This document shows, one piece after another, positions 1 to 8,165 of a stretch of DNA of 32,773 nt (position 1 is the stretch's first letter; the number at the start of each line of letters is the position of its first letter). The notes under the pieces were generated by a model. The model worked only from the letters and a program-made list of their open reading frames with translations. It had not been told where the DNA came from and searched no databases. The DNA comes from an uncultured Fibrobacter sp. Its GTDB lineage: Bacteria > Fibrobacterota > Fibrobacteria > Fibrobacterales > Fibrobacteraceae. The translations under genes were made by a program, and so were the position numbers. The stretch spans positions 11,688-44,460 of the forward strand of contig NZ_ONDD01000044.1 in NCBI RefSeq assembly GCF_900316465.1, read 5' to 3'.

Positions 1-40
1 TTGTTGCAAATCTGAATTTTGCACATTTTTGGAGACTCGG

Positions 41-2185
41 ATGGCTGAAAACGAACAGCAGACGATCGTGGTCGGTGCACAAGATCACTCGGCCAATAAT
101 ACTATAACCCTGCTTGAAGCCCTGTTTATTCTTTGGAAAAGGCGCTATACCCTGTGCATGTTCCTGGCTGCGGGTGCCATTATTGGACTTGTAATTGGCC
201 AGTGGATTCGTCCTCAGTTTACAAGCGATGCCTTGTTGCAAATCGACGTGAAGGGTAACAAGGCGGCAAACCGTGCTATGGGTGAAATGGGTGCTATTTT
301 GGATGTCTCGAGCCCGGCTGATGCTGAAATTGAACTGATCAAGAGCCGTCTGGTTTTGAACTATGTGGTGGCCGAAGAACATTTGAATTATTCGGCAACG
401 CCGACCAGTGCTTTGAACCGCTTGCTGCACCGCGAAGGCCGCATGGATCTTGACTATCTGTTTATTCCGGAAATGGCCCGCTCTGAAAAGTGGACGGCCG
501 TAGTTACCGGCGACGATACTTACGCGGTTTACAACGAAGACGAAACCAAGCTGATTGAAGGCAAGGTGGGTGCTTTGCTTAAGGTCTTGTATGCTGGCGA
601 TACATTGCAGATTCGCGTGAGCCGCATGCGTGCAAGCGTTGGCGAAGAATTCAGAATAAGCCTTTCGAACCCGTTGATTGCCGTGCGCAGACTTGCCTCT
701 GGCCTCAAGGTGGCCGAAAAGGGTAAGCAGACCGGCGTGATTGGTGTGTCCTACTCGCATCGCTATGCTGACCGTGCTGCTTCGATTCTCAATACGATTG
801 CAAACACCTACGTGCGCCAAAATGTTGAAATGCGCAGCGCCGAAGCTGAAAAGACCTTGGAATTCCTGGAATCCCAGTTGCCCGGCGTGAAGGCAAAACT
901 CGACAGCTCCGAAAGAATTTTGTCTGACTATCGCCACAGCATTGGTTCAGTGGACATGACCGGTGAAACTCAGGCTCACTTGAATAAGGAAGTGGACCTG
1001 CAGCGCCAGTTGCTCCATTTGGAACAGGAACGTCAGCAGGCAACGCGCTTGTTTAAAGAAGAACATCCCTCGGTGCAGACGATTGTAAAACAGCAGAATC
1101 GTCTGCGTGGCGAACTCGCTCGACTCAAGAAGAGCGCCGAATCGATGCCGGCTACCCAGCAAGAAATGGTTCGCCTGCAAGAAGACGTTTCGGTGAATAA
1201 CGCCCAGTATACGGCAATGCTCAACAATATCCAGCAGTTGCGCGTGGTGCGTGCCGGTGAAGTTGGTAATGTGCGCGTGGTGGACTTCGCCCAGATTGAA
1301 CCAATCCAGAGCAAGCCGAAAAAGTTCAACATCCTTATTTGCTCGATGGCCGCCTCCTTTATGGTGGGTGTGCTGCTTGTGTTCTTGCTGCGCATGATGC
1401 GTAATGGCGTGCGTAGCTCGCAGGAACTGGAACATGCTACCGACATAAGCGTGTTTGCTAAGATTCCGGAATCGAAGAATAGACTTTTGCATGATAAGCG
1501 CCATAAGTTGACCTTGGTCGAAGCTTCTCCGAATGACCAGGCTAGCGAAGCTTTCCGCACCTTGCAGACTGCGGTGGATTTCTCGCTTTCCGAAGGCCAG
1601 AAGGTGGTCATGATTTGCGGTTTGTTGCCCGGTGTGGGTAAGTCTTTTGTGTCCAAGAACTTGGCTGCCATTTACGCGATGAACGGCAAACGAGTGTTGC
1701 TGGTTGATGCCGATATGCGTAAGGGTGTAATCCGTAGCTCCAAGTATCTTGGCCTTACCGAAGTTCTTTCGGGTAAGATTCCTTGGCGTGAAACGGTGGC
1801 CGAATCCCGCTGTCAGAACCTGTTCGTGATGGGTTGCGGTAAGCGCTTGATGTCGCCGAGCGAACTGTTGCGCCATGATTTGTTCAAGAACCTGCTTGAA
1901 GAAATGAAGTCAGAATATGACATGATTTTGGTGGATACCCCGCCGGTAAGCATGGTGACCGATGCTGAATTGATTTTCCCGCTGGTTGACTTTGCCTTGA
2001 TGGTGGTGCACTACGGTGCTGACTCTATTGCCCAAATTAAGGAAAATATGGCGAACCTGCGTCGCTATGCCGACAAACCCTGCGCATTCGTGATGAACCA
2101 TTGCGAATACGAACCTGGCCACTATTATGGCTATGGATACTACGGAAAAGGGTACTACGGTAAGGGATATTTCAGTAAATCTTAA
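41..2185 (+). CDS. Wzc-like polysaccharide co-polymerase / bacterial tyrosine autokinase
   Basis: Inner-membrane protein that controls chain length and export of a surface polysaccharide, with a cytoplasmic BY-kinase domain. Seen: an N-terminal Wzz-type region with a first membrane segment near residues 36-56, a long periplasmic part with coiled-coil character (about 250-390), a second membrane segment near 429-452, then the kinase: Walker A GLLPGVGKS (527-535), Walker A' VLLVDADMR (552-560) and Walker B ILVDTPP with Asp632. The last 27 residues hold nine Tyr in YYGKGYYGKGY-type repeats, the autophosphorylation cluster of this family. I place the start at ATG 41 because GGAG (31-34) sits 6 bases upstream; a TTG at 29 is in frame but has no such site. 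Length 714 fits the family. It heads a same-strand run with OmpA, Wzi-like and WbpM-like genes. Confident in family; the polymer is unknown. Confidence 0.93.
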   Translation: MAENEQQTIVVGAQDHSANNTITLLEALFILWKRRYTLCMFLAAGAIIGLVIGQWIRPQFTSDALLQIDVKGNKAANRAMGEMGAILDVSSPADAEIELIKSRLVLNYVVAEEHLNYSATPTSALNRLLHREGRMDLDYLFIPEMARSEKWTAVVTGDDTYAVYNEDETKLIEGKVGALLKVLYAGDTLQIRVSRMRASVGEEFRISLSNPLIAVRRLASGLKVAEKGKQTGVIGVSYSHRYADRAASILNTIANTYVRQNVEMRSAEAEKTLEFLESQLPGVKAKLDSSERILSDYRHSIGSVDMTGETQAHLNKEVDLQRQLLHLEQERQQATRLFKEEHPSVQTIVKQQNRLRGELARLKKSAESMPATQQEMVRLQEDVSVNNAQYTAMLNNIQQLRVVRAGEVGNVRVVDFAQIEPIQSKPKKFNILICSMAASFMVGVLLVFLLRMMRNGVRSSQELEHATDISVFAKIPESKNRLLHDKRHKLTLVEASPNDQASEAFRTLQTAVDFSLSEGQKVVMICGLLPGVGKSFVSKNLAAIYAMNGKRVLLVDADMRKGVIRSSKYLGLTEVLSGKIPWRETVAESRCQNLFVMGCGKRLMSPSELLRHDLFKNLLEEMKSEYDMILVDTPPVSMVTDAELIFPLVDFALMVVHYGADSIAQIKENMANLRRYADKPCAFVMNHCEYEPGHYYGYGYYGKGYYGKGYFSKS

Positions 2186-2193
2186 GAATTTGT

Positions 2194-2201
2194 TATATTT
2201 G
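2194..2201 (+). promoter_or_regulatory. TATATTTG box upstream of the ompA-like gene
   Basis: TATATTTG lies in the 52-base gap after the kinase gene, 36 bases before the next ATG. It matches the TAnnTTTG -7 element known from Bacteroidetes promoters. No TTTG is seen at the expected upstream distance, so the assignment rests on this box and its recurrence upstream of other genes here. Confidence 0.45.
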
Positions 2202-2237
2202 TGACATTAATCACGTTACCGAAGAAGGAAACAACTC

Positions 2238-4355
2238 ATGAAAAAAATACTTGGGACAGCTCTACTGGCAGCTGGAATCAGCTTTGCCCAGATAGGCATG
2301 GAGGGCGGCACTGACGGTCTCCATCAGACTAACGCCAAGACCCTTGGTCAATGGAAATTCGCCGTAGGTACCGGTGGTAACATTGCCATTGATGGTTGGG
2401 CTCTTTCCCGCGGTGGTAAGTACAACCATAACGGTAAGGACTATACCTTCAACTATTGGGACTACACTCAGGCCGGTAACTTCTTCGTGAACGCAGGTCT
2501 TACGAACTGGATGGACGTTGGTGTTAGCCTGCCGGTTTACTACGAACACGCAAACTCTAATGGTCCTTCCGGTGCAACGAACCAGTGGGGCACCAGCCGC
2601 GGTGACTTGAATGTCTGGTCCAAGATCAGACTCCCGCTCGATACCAATAAGTGGTACGGCTTTGCAGCCATGCTCAACATGTATATCCCGACGGGTGAAA
2701 CCAATGCCGGTGTGCGTCCTCGCCACGCTTGGTACTTGAATAGCAATGGCTATACTCAGCCTTATACAGCTGATGACTGGGCCTTCGGTCTCGGTTTGGT
2801 CGGTACCGCTGACCTCACCAAGCTCAGCAATCCGAAGCCCTGGCGCTTCAACTTGTTTGCCCAGTACGTTTACCCGCTCGACTTGGACGAAACCCAGGTG
2901 CTCGTTTACAGCGCTGGCGTGAACTGGCTCCCGAAGTCCTGGCTGGATGTGTTCTTGGAATACTCCGGCGAAGCTCGCTTGGAAACCAAGGGCATGTACA
3001 AGTTCGAACCGTCTGAAGATCCTATGATTATCACTCCGGGTCTTCGTTTCCACTTGCCGTACAACATCGACTTCGCTATGGGACTTGAAGTGGCAGTCCG
3101 CGCCTTCAAGAACCCGTTCTACGACGGCGAAGAAGAAATGAAGGGCTGCGAAGATCGCGTCATCAAGTTCAACGGCGAAGATGGTTCTCACGTCGAATAC
3201 TGCTACGCTCCGACTCCGCTCGTTGCCGGTGCAGCTCTCCTCACTTGGTACTTCGGTGCCGACATGTGGCGTGATACCGATGGCGACGGCGTGAACAACG
3301 ATACCGACAAGTGCCCGCATACCAAGAAGGGTATTAAGGTTGATGCCGAAGGTTGCCCGCTTGATACCGACAAGGATGGCGTGGTTGATTCTTACGACAA
3401 GTGCCCGAACACTCCGGAAGGCGTCTCTGTGAATACCGACGGTTGCGCTGACAAGGATTCTGTGGTTATGAACGGCGACAATGATCAGGTGGATTCCGCT
3501 GCTCTGACCGCTGCCGAACGCGCTCGTCTCGATTCTCTGAACCGTGTTGATAGCGACAAGGACGGCATCCCCGACATTAACGACAAGTGCCCGAATACTC
3601 CGGAAGGCATTGTGGTTGACTCTGTGGGTTGCATGCTTGACTTCGACGTCGACGGCGTTCCTGATAACAAGGACAAGTGCCCGAATACTCCGGAAGGCAT
3701 TAGCGTTGATAGCACTGGTTGCCCGATGGACTTCGACCATGACGGCGTGCCCGACAATAAGGACAAGTGCCCGAATACGGCTATGGGTGTGACTGTTGAT
3801 TCTACTGGTTGCGCAGCCGATAGCGACAACGATGGCGTTGCCGATGGCCAGGACAAGTGCCCGGGTACCGTTGCCGGCATGCCGGTTGACTCTGTGGGTT
3901 GCGTGCTCGATGGCGACAAGGACGGCGTTCCTGATCCCAAGGACAAGTGCCCGAACACCCTCGAAGGCATTGCCGTTGACACTGTGGGTTGCGCCGTGAA
4001 CAAGAAGGAAAACCTGGACGAACTCAAGAAGGGTATCCAGTTCCAGACCGGTTCTGCCAAGCTCACCAAGAAGAGCTTCACCACCTTGAACGACATCGCT
4101 AACCTGATGCGCAAGGTGAAGTCTGCCAACCTCGAAGTGCAGGGCCATACCGACAATACCGGTTCCGAAGCCACCAACCAGAAGCTCTCTGAAAAGCGTG
4201 CCAAGGCTGTGGTTGACCACTTGAAGAAGAAGGGTATCGAAGGTGACCGCCTGCGTGCTATCGGTTACGGCTCTGAAATGCCGATCGCCGATAACGAAAC
4301 GAAGGAAGGCCGCGAACAGAACCGCCGCGTGGAACTCGTTCCGTTCGAAAAGTAA
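2238..4355 (+). CDS. OmpA-family outer-membrane protein with seven TSP3 calcium-binding repeats
   Basis: Probable abundant outer-membrane protein that ties the outer membrane to peptidoglycan. Seen: signal peptide (residues 1-17, ending SFA-Q), a barrel-like region about 18-345 rich in alternating aromatic residues, seven repeats from residue 346 to about 585 with the pattern DxDxDGVxDxxDKCPNTxxG and a Gly-Cys end, then an OmpA C-terminal domain (about 593-705) with QGHTDNTGS and the NRRVEL end typical of peptidoglycan binding. About 35 residues rich in Ala and Asp separate repeats 2 and 3. Start chosen at ATG 2238, with AAGGA (2225-2229) 8 bases upstream. Codon use is strongly biased toward CTC, GGT and AAG, as in gap, which suggests high expression. 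A strong terminator follows. It could contribute to adhesion; that is inference only. Confidence 0.92.
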   Translation: MKKILGTALLAAGISFAQIGMEGGTDGLHQTNAKTLGQWKFAVGTGGNIAIDGWALSRGGKYNHNGKDYTFNYWDYTQAGNFFVNAGLTNWMDVGVSLPVYYEHANSNGPSGATNQWGTSRGDLNVWSKIRLPLDTNKWYGFAAMLNMYIPTGETNAGVRPRHAWYLNSNGYTQPYTADDWAFGLGLVGTADLTKLSNPKPWRFNLFAQYVYPLDLDETQVLVYSAGVNWLPKSWLDVFLEYSGEARLETKGMYKFEPSEDPMIITPGLRFHLPYNIDFAMGLEVAVRAFKNPFYDGEEEMKGCEDRVIKFNGEDGSHVEYCYAPTPLVAGAALLTWYFGADMWRDTDGDGVNNDTDKCPHTKKGIKVDAEGCPLDTDKDGVVDSYDKCPNTPEGVSVNTDGCADKDSVVMNGDNDQVDSAALTAAERARLDSLNRVDSDKDGIPDINDKCPNTPEGIVVDSVGCMLDFDVDGVPDNKDKCPNTPEGISVDSTGCPMDFDHDGVPDNKDKCPNTAMGVTVDSTGCAADSDNDGVADGQDKCPGTVAGMPVDSVGCVLDGDKDGVPDPKDKCPNTLEGIAVDTVGCAVNKKENLDELKKGIQFQTGSAKLTKKSFTTLNDIANLMRKVKSANLEVQGHTDNTGSEATNQKLSEKRAKAVVDHLKKKGIEGDRLRAIGYGSEMPIADNETKEGREQNRRVELVPFEK
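3273..3998 (+). repeat. Tandem coding repeats (seven TSP3 units)
   Basis: Seven units of roughly 84 bases encode the calcium-binding TSP3 motifs. Identity is high at DNA level around the segment encoding DKCPNTPEG; GACAAGTGCCCGAATACTCC recurs exactly in some units. Such repeats could change in copy number by slippage or recombination. Confidence 0.85.
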
Positions 4356-4372
4356 TTCGTTGAATTATACAG

Positions 4373-4404
4373 GGGTCGGCCATTAAGGCCGACCCGTTTT
4401 TTTT
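4373..4404 (+). terminator. Intrinsic terminator after the ompA-like gene
   Basis: Perfect 9-bp stem GGGTCGGCC / GGCCGACCC with an ATTAA loop, then G and eight T (4397-4404). It starts 17 bases after the stop codon. Confidence 0.95.
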
Positions 4405-4420
4405 ACCCTTGCTTCTTAAT

Positions 4421-4503
4421 TGTCATCCCGGCTTGCCAATAGCCACTTGCAGCTTCGCTGCTTAGTGGATATGGTCCTCGGAACGGGGAAGCCGGGATCT
4501 CCT
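4421..4503. repeat. Palindromic dispersed repeat, TGTCAT...ATCTCC type
   Basis: Begins TGTCATCCCGGCTT and ends AAGCCGGGATCTCC, whose inner parts are inverted copies (ATCCCGGCTT / AAGCCGGGAT). Between them is a second hairpin, CCACT-tg-CAGC-ttc-GCTG-ct-tAGTGG (4443-4468). It fills the gap between the terminator and the Wzi-like gene. Other elements with the same ends but different cores are at 8019-8048, 8134-8164 and 21545-21575. Confidence 0.7.
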
Positions 4504-4517
4504 CTTGGATCCTGAAT

Positions 4518-6005
4518 ATGAAGCACTTGATTATTTGCATCCTACTTCTCGCTTCTATCGCCTGGTCACAGTCTGTCGTGGGTTCCGAGCATAATCGCAA
4601 TCTGCGCCAGTTGGATTACCTCCCGATGTTGATGGACTACCACCGCCAGACGGTAGGCGAGTCTCGTCAGTTCTTTACATACCCGCGTCGTAATTATGAC
4701 TTTATCAAAAATTTTGCAGATAAAGAAAGTAATGCGCTGGTGTACTATGCAGATTCTTTAGGCTCGGGTAAAGACGCTCACCGTTTTGCGATTGCCGCTT
4801 CGCCTGTGGTGGGACTTGATTACCGTGGGGGAGAAGCCTTAGGCGATACCATTTGGCCGGGAATTGATGGCGGCCTCTATCTGCGTGGCTATGCGGATTC
4901 GCTTGATTTTGATTTGGACGCCCGCATTTATGCTGAACAGCATTCGGCAAAAAAGCCCAAGAGCTTTGATGGTGAAGTATTCGACGTGCAAACCGAAGAT
5001 GGTAACGCTGGTGCCGATTACGTGAGCTATGCCCGCTACCGTGCGCACTTGGGACTGAACTATGCTTGGGCGCGAATTTCTTTGGCTCGCGACGTGTTGC
5101 ATTGGGGCCCTGGCTATTACAACAACTTGGCCTTTAACCAGTTTGCGCTCCCGTACAACATGCTCAACTTGGACTTTACCTTTGGTCCGCTGCGCGTGTT
5201 TAGCGTGTACGCCGACTTGCGCGTGAATAGTTGGAGCTACAGCAAAGACAACTTGAATGACCGCAACCTGTATGCTCACCGTTATGAACTTGCCTTGGGA
5301 AACTTGACTGTAGGAATGAGTGAACTGCAGGTGCTTTATAACGAAAACAAACCCTGGCTCTTTGTGCCGGTGGTGCCGCTGTTTATCGAGAAGGGTAATT
5401 ACACCGAACGCGTGAACAATGGTGCGCTAGCCTTCGATTTGAACTATCGCTTGTTTAATGCAGTGCGCGTGTATGGTGAGTTCTTCTTGGACGACATGGA
5501 ATCACCCATGGCTGTGTACGAAAACAAGTACAGCAACAACCGCTGGGCTGGCATGCTGGGTATGCAGGCTGGTCATGACTTTAACCTGAACGGCCATGCG
5601 CTGCAAGTGGGTACGATTGCTGAAATTGCCCGTGTAGAACCGTACACCTACTGCCATTACGATACCGCTCGTTCGCAAATGGCGCATTTGGGCATGCCGT
5701 TAGGGAACCCGAACGGCCCCAATAGCTTGGCTGTCGATTGGACCGTATATGGTAATCTTGGCTTGAGTGGACTTTCTAGCGTATTCGTGGGGCTCCATAA
5801 CAAGTGGTTGTGGAAGGGAACCGATGCCGGAAGCAGTATCGATGACCCGTACAAGACAGTGCAGAAGAAGTTTGTTCACAATGCTCCACTCCACTATTCT
5901 TTAATTCCCGCAGTGAGTTACAGGGGAAATCACGTGGCATTCATGGGCGAATACGGCTTTTTTGACGATAAATACATGAATGTACGCGTTGTCTTTATGT
6001 TGTAA
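4518..6005 (+). CDS. Wzi-like capsule assembly outer-membrane protein
   Basis: Exported protein of 495 residues; signal peptide at 1-18 (ends AWS-Q). No enzyme motif is seen. The body reads as an outer-membrane beta-barrel: many short aromatic and alternating segments, and a final residue pattern RVVFML that suits a last strand. The segment DVLHWGPGYYNNLAFNQFALP (about 193-213), the later YGEFFLDDMESP, and a C-terminal half with HPLG-like and GLSGLS segments resemble the capsule assembly Wzi family, which holds capsule at the cell surface. The setting between a Wzc-like kinase and a WbpM-like dehydratase agrees. No convincing ribosome site precedes ATG 4518; GGAT at 4507 is weak, and the start lies just after a palindromic repeat. 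Alternative: an unrelated barrel protein. Confidence 0.7.
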   Translation: MKHLIICILLLASIAWSQSVVGSEHNRNLRQLDYLPMLMDYHRQTVGESRQFFTYPRRNYDFIKNFADKESNALVYYADSLGSGKDAHRFAIAASPVVGLDYRGGEALGDTIWPGIDGGLYLRGYADSLDFDLDARIYAEQHSAKKPKSFDGEVFDVQTEDGNAGADYVSYARYRAHLGLNYAWARISLARDVLHWGPGYYNNLAFNQFALPYNMLNLDFTFGPLRVFSVYADLRVNSWSYSKDNLNDRNLYAHRYELALGNLTVGMSELQVLYNENKPWLFVPVVPLFIEKGNYTERVNNGALAFDLNYRLFNAVRVYGEFFLDDMESPMAVYENKYSNNRWAGMLGMQAGHDFNLNGHALQVGTIAEIARVEPYTYCHYDTARSQMAHLGMPLGNPNGPNSLAVDWTVYGNLGLSGLSSVFVGLHNKWLWKGTDAGSSIDDPYKTVQKKFVHNAPLHYSLIPAVSYRGNHVAFMGEYGFFDDKYMNVRVVFML

Positions 6006-6018
6006 TGTAAGATTATTT

Positions 6019-6026
6019 TATATTTG
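6019..6026 (+). promoter_or_regulatory. TATATTTG box upstream of the dehydratase gene
   Basis: TATATTTG in the 44-base gap after the Wzi-like gene, 23 bases before ATG 6050. This is the same -7-like box as at 2194 and 22892. Confidence 0.45.
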
Positions 6027-6049
6027 GGGCGACACATAGGGGCATGATA

Positions 6050-8011
6050 ATGTTAAGCGAAAAAGTCAAGAATCTCTTTAATAGCTTTAGATTGCGTAAG
6101 CGCGTGCTTGCAGCGACTGATGGGTTTATCGTTGTTGCAGCGGCGCTTTTTGCCAATTGGCCTTTGCCCCTTGTTGCAGAGCGAATCAATCGTCCTGAAC
6201 TTTTAATTATTTCTGTTACTTGTGTTTTCGGATGCTTTGCGGGCTTGCTCTTTTTTGGAGCCTACAACAAGCTTTGGCGCTATTTTAGCAAGCGAGACTA
6301 CCTGAGCTGCATCAAGGGCGTTGTGGGCGGTATGGTGATCGCTTACGGCTTTGTGTACCTGTTCCAGCGTCAGATCTTTGTGGAATTTGCAGTACTCCAT
6401 ACTTTGGTGACCCTTTTTGGCGTGTGTGCCTTCCGTTACATGTTCCGCGGCACATTTGTGTCTTTGGTGCGTACGGGTTACAAAGAAGCCAGCTTAGCCA
6501 ACAAGACCCGCACCATGATTGTAGGTGCCGGTTCTGCCGCCCAGATGTTAATCAAGGAAATCCGCAACAATCAGGCCGACGAAGAAGAAGGTTTAAAATC
6601 CAGTGCCGCAACGCACTTGAATCCGGTATGCCTGGTAGACGATGACCGCTATAAGATTGGCAAAATGTTTGAAGGCGTGCTGGTGGCAGGCTCCACGACC
6701 GATATTCCGAAGATTGTCAAGGAAGAACGCATCGAACAGATTATTCTTGCCATTCCGAGCTGCCCGCCCAAGGACCGCCAGACGATTCTGGATATTTGCG
6801 GTAAAACGGGTATCCCTGTAAAGGTGTTGCCTTTTATCGGCAGTCTTTTGGATACCTCTAGCATTGGTGATGGAACCACCAGCTACGTGAACCAGATTCG
6901 CGATATTAACGTGGAAGACTTGTTGGGCCGTGATCCGATTCGTTTTGATAACAAGGATATCCGTGCTTTTATCGAAGGCAAGGTCTGCATGGTTTCGGGC
7001 GGCGGGGGCTCTATCGGTTCTGAACTGGTGCGCCAGATTGCCAAGTATAACCCGGCCCAGGTGATTATCGTGGATATTTACGAAAACAATGCCTACGACA
7101 TTCAGCAGGAACTGCGCATGGAATACGGCGACAAGCTGAATTTGGTGACGCTGATTGCCTCGGTGCGTGACTACTTCCGCATGAACCAGATTTTCAAGAA
7201 GTACAAACCGCAGGTGGTGTTCCATGCGGCAGCCCATAAGCATGTGCCGCTCATGGAAAATAACCCCATGGAAGCAATCAAGAACAATGTGATTGGTACG
7301 TTTAACATGGGTACGCTCGCGGTGCTGAACGGCGTGAAGAAGTTCGTGATGATCAGTACTGACAAGGCGGTGAACCCCACGAACGTGATGGGTGCATCTA
7401 AGCGCTGCTGCGAAATGATTGTGCAGTTCCTGGCTCAGCAGAAGAGTGGCGAAACGGAATTCGTGACGACTCGCTTTGGTAATGTGCTGGGCTCGAACGG
7501 TTCCGTGATTCCTCTGTTTAAACGCCAAATTGAACAGGGCAAGCCGGTGACGGTGACGCATCCGGATATCATTCGTTACTTCATGACCATTCCAGAAGCG
7601 GTGAGCTTGGTGCTTGAAGCGGCCTCTATTGCCCATGGCGGCGAAATCTTTGTGCTTGATATGGGACACCCTGTAAAGATTGTGACACTGGCTGAAAACT
7701 TGATTCGTATGTACGGCAAGGTGCCTTACAAGGATGTGGAAATCAAGTTTACGGGACTTCGTCCGGGCGAAAAGCTTATGGAAGAATTGTTGATGAGCGA
7801 AGAAGGCCTGCAGAAGACCAAGAACAAGTTGATTTACATCGGTAAGCAGATTGAAATCGACATGGACAAGTTCATTAACCAGCTGTGGAATTTGAAGAAC
7901 GCAGCGAGTGCCAATAACGATCAGATGGCTATCAAGGCTCTGCACGAAATTGTGCCGACCTTTACGACTCCTGAAGAATTCAACCGCACCGTGAAAATGC
8001 CAGCGGTGTAA
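6050..8011 (+). CDS. WbpM/CapD-like UDP-sugar 4,6-dehydratase, membrane-bound
   Basis: Makes a dehydrated nucleotide sugar for surface polysaccharide, at the inner face of the cytoplasmic membrane. Seen: four N-terminal membrane segments (about residues 20-140), a first Rossmann-like domain with IVGAGSAAQ, then a short-chain dehydrogenase domain with SGGGGSIGSE for NAD(P) (near 317-326), the HAAAHKHVPLME segment, STDKAVNPTNVMGASKR with the likely catalytic Lys near 451, and GLRPGEKLMEELL. This layout is that of the WbpM/PglF/FlaA1-long family, and 653 residues is usual for it. ATG 6044 is also in frame, but GGGG (6039-6042) would be one base from it and seven from ATG 6050, so I prefer 6050. 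It is the last gene of the plus-strand polysaccharide run. The exact sugar cannot be told from sequence. Confidence 0.92.
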   Translation: MLSEKVKNLFNSFRLRKRVLAATDGFIVVAAALFANWPLPLVAERINRPELLIISVTCVFGCFAGLLFFGAYNKLWRYFSKRDYLSCIKGVVGGMVIAYGFVYLFQRQIFVEFAVLHTLVTLFGVCAFRYMFRGTFVSLVRTGYKEASLANKTRTMIVGAGSAAQMLIKEIRNNQADEEEGLKSSAATHLNPVCLVDDDRYKIGKMFEGVLVAGSTTDIPKIVKEERIEQIILAIPSCPPKDRQTILDICGKTGIPVKVLPFIGSLLDTSSIGDGTTSYVNQIRDINVEDLLGRDPIRFDNKDIRAFIEGKVCMVSGGGGSIGSELVRQIAKYNPAQVIIVDIYENNAYDIQQELRMEYGDKLNLVTLIASVRDYFRMNQIFKKYKPQVVFHAAAHKHVPLMENNPMEAIKNNVIGTFNMGTLAVLNGVKKFVMISTDKAVNPTNVMGASKRCCEMIVQFLAQQKSGETEFVTTRFGNVLGSNGSVIPLFKRQIEQGKPVTVTHPDIIRYFMTIPEAVSLVLEAASIAHGGEIFVLDMGHPVKIVTLAENLIRMYGKVPYKDVEIKFTGLRPGEKLMEELLMSEEGLQKTKNKLIYIGKQIEIDMDKFINQLWNLKNAASANNDQMAIKALHEIVPTFTTPEEFNRTVKMPAV

Positions 8012-8018
8012 TCCCGCT

Positions 8019-8048
8019 TGTCATTCCGAGCTTTGTCCCGGAATCTCC
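8019..8048. repeat. Dispersed repeat, TGTCAT...ATCTCC type (left copy)
   Basis: Reads TGTCATTCCGAG, a short centre, then CCCGGAATCTCC; ATTCC and GGAAT are inverted. It has the same end sequences as the element at 4421 but a different core. Confidence 0.65.
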
Positions 8049-8133
8049 TTTGATGCCTGCTAAAAAGCGTTTGCAGAGTGCTGTCTGCTCGCGCCCTGTT
8101 GTCGCGACCCAGTTTTATCCTGCATGTGTTAAT

Positions 8134-8164
8134 GAGATGCCGATGCTGACCTTCGTCAGCATGA
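8134..8164. repeat. Dispersed repeat, inverted copy with hairpin; possible shared terminator
   Basis: Read on the minus strand it runs GTCATGCTGAC ... GCATCTC, the same design as the copy at 8019, so the 154-base gap between the convergent genes is bracketed by two inverted members. It contains a perfect hairpin ATGCTGAC-CTTC-GTCAGCAT (8143-8162). No T-run follows on either strand, so a terminator role is only possible. Confidence 0.6.
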
Positions 8165-8165
8165 C

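Noticed and set aside
3273..3998. CRISPR-like array
   Set aside because: The regular repeats are in frame and encode TSP3 units; there are no spacers.
2262..4220. 652-residue minus-strand open frame
   Set aside because: Antisense to the ompA-like gene. Its repetitive His/Val-rich composition comes from the TSP3 repeats and codon bias; no start signal or family resemblance.
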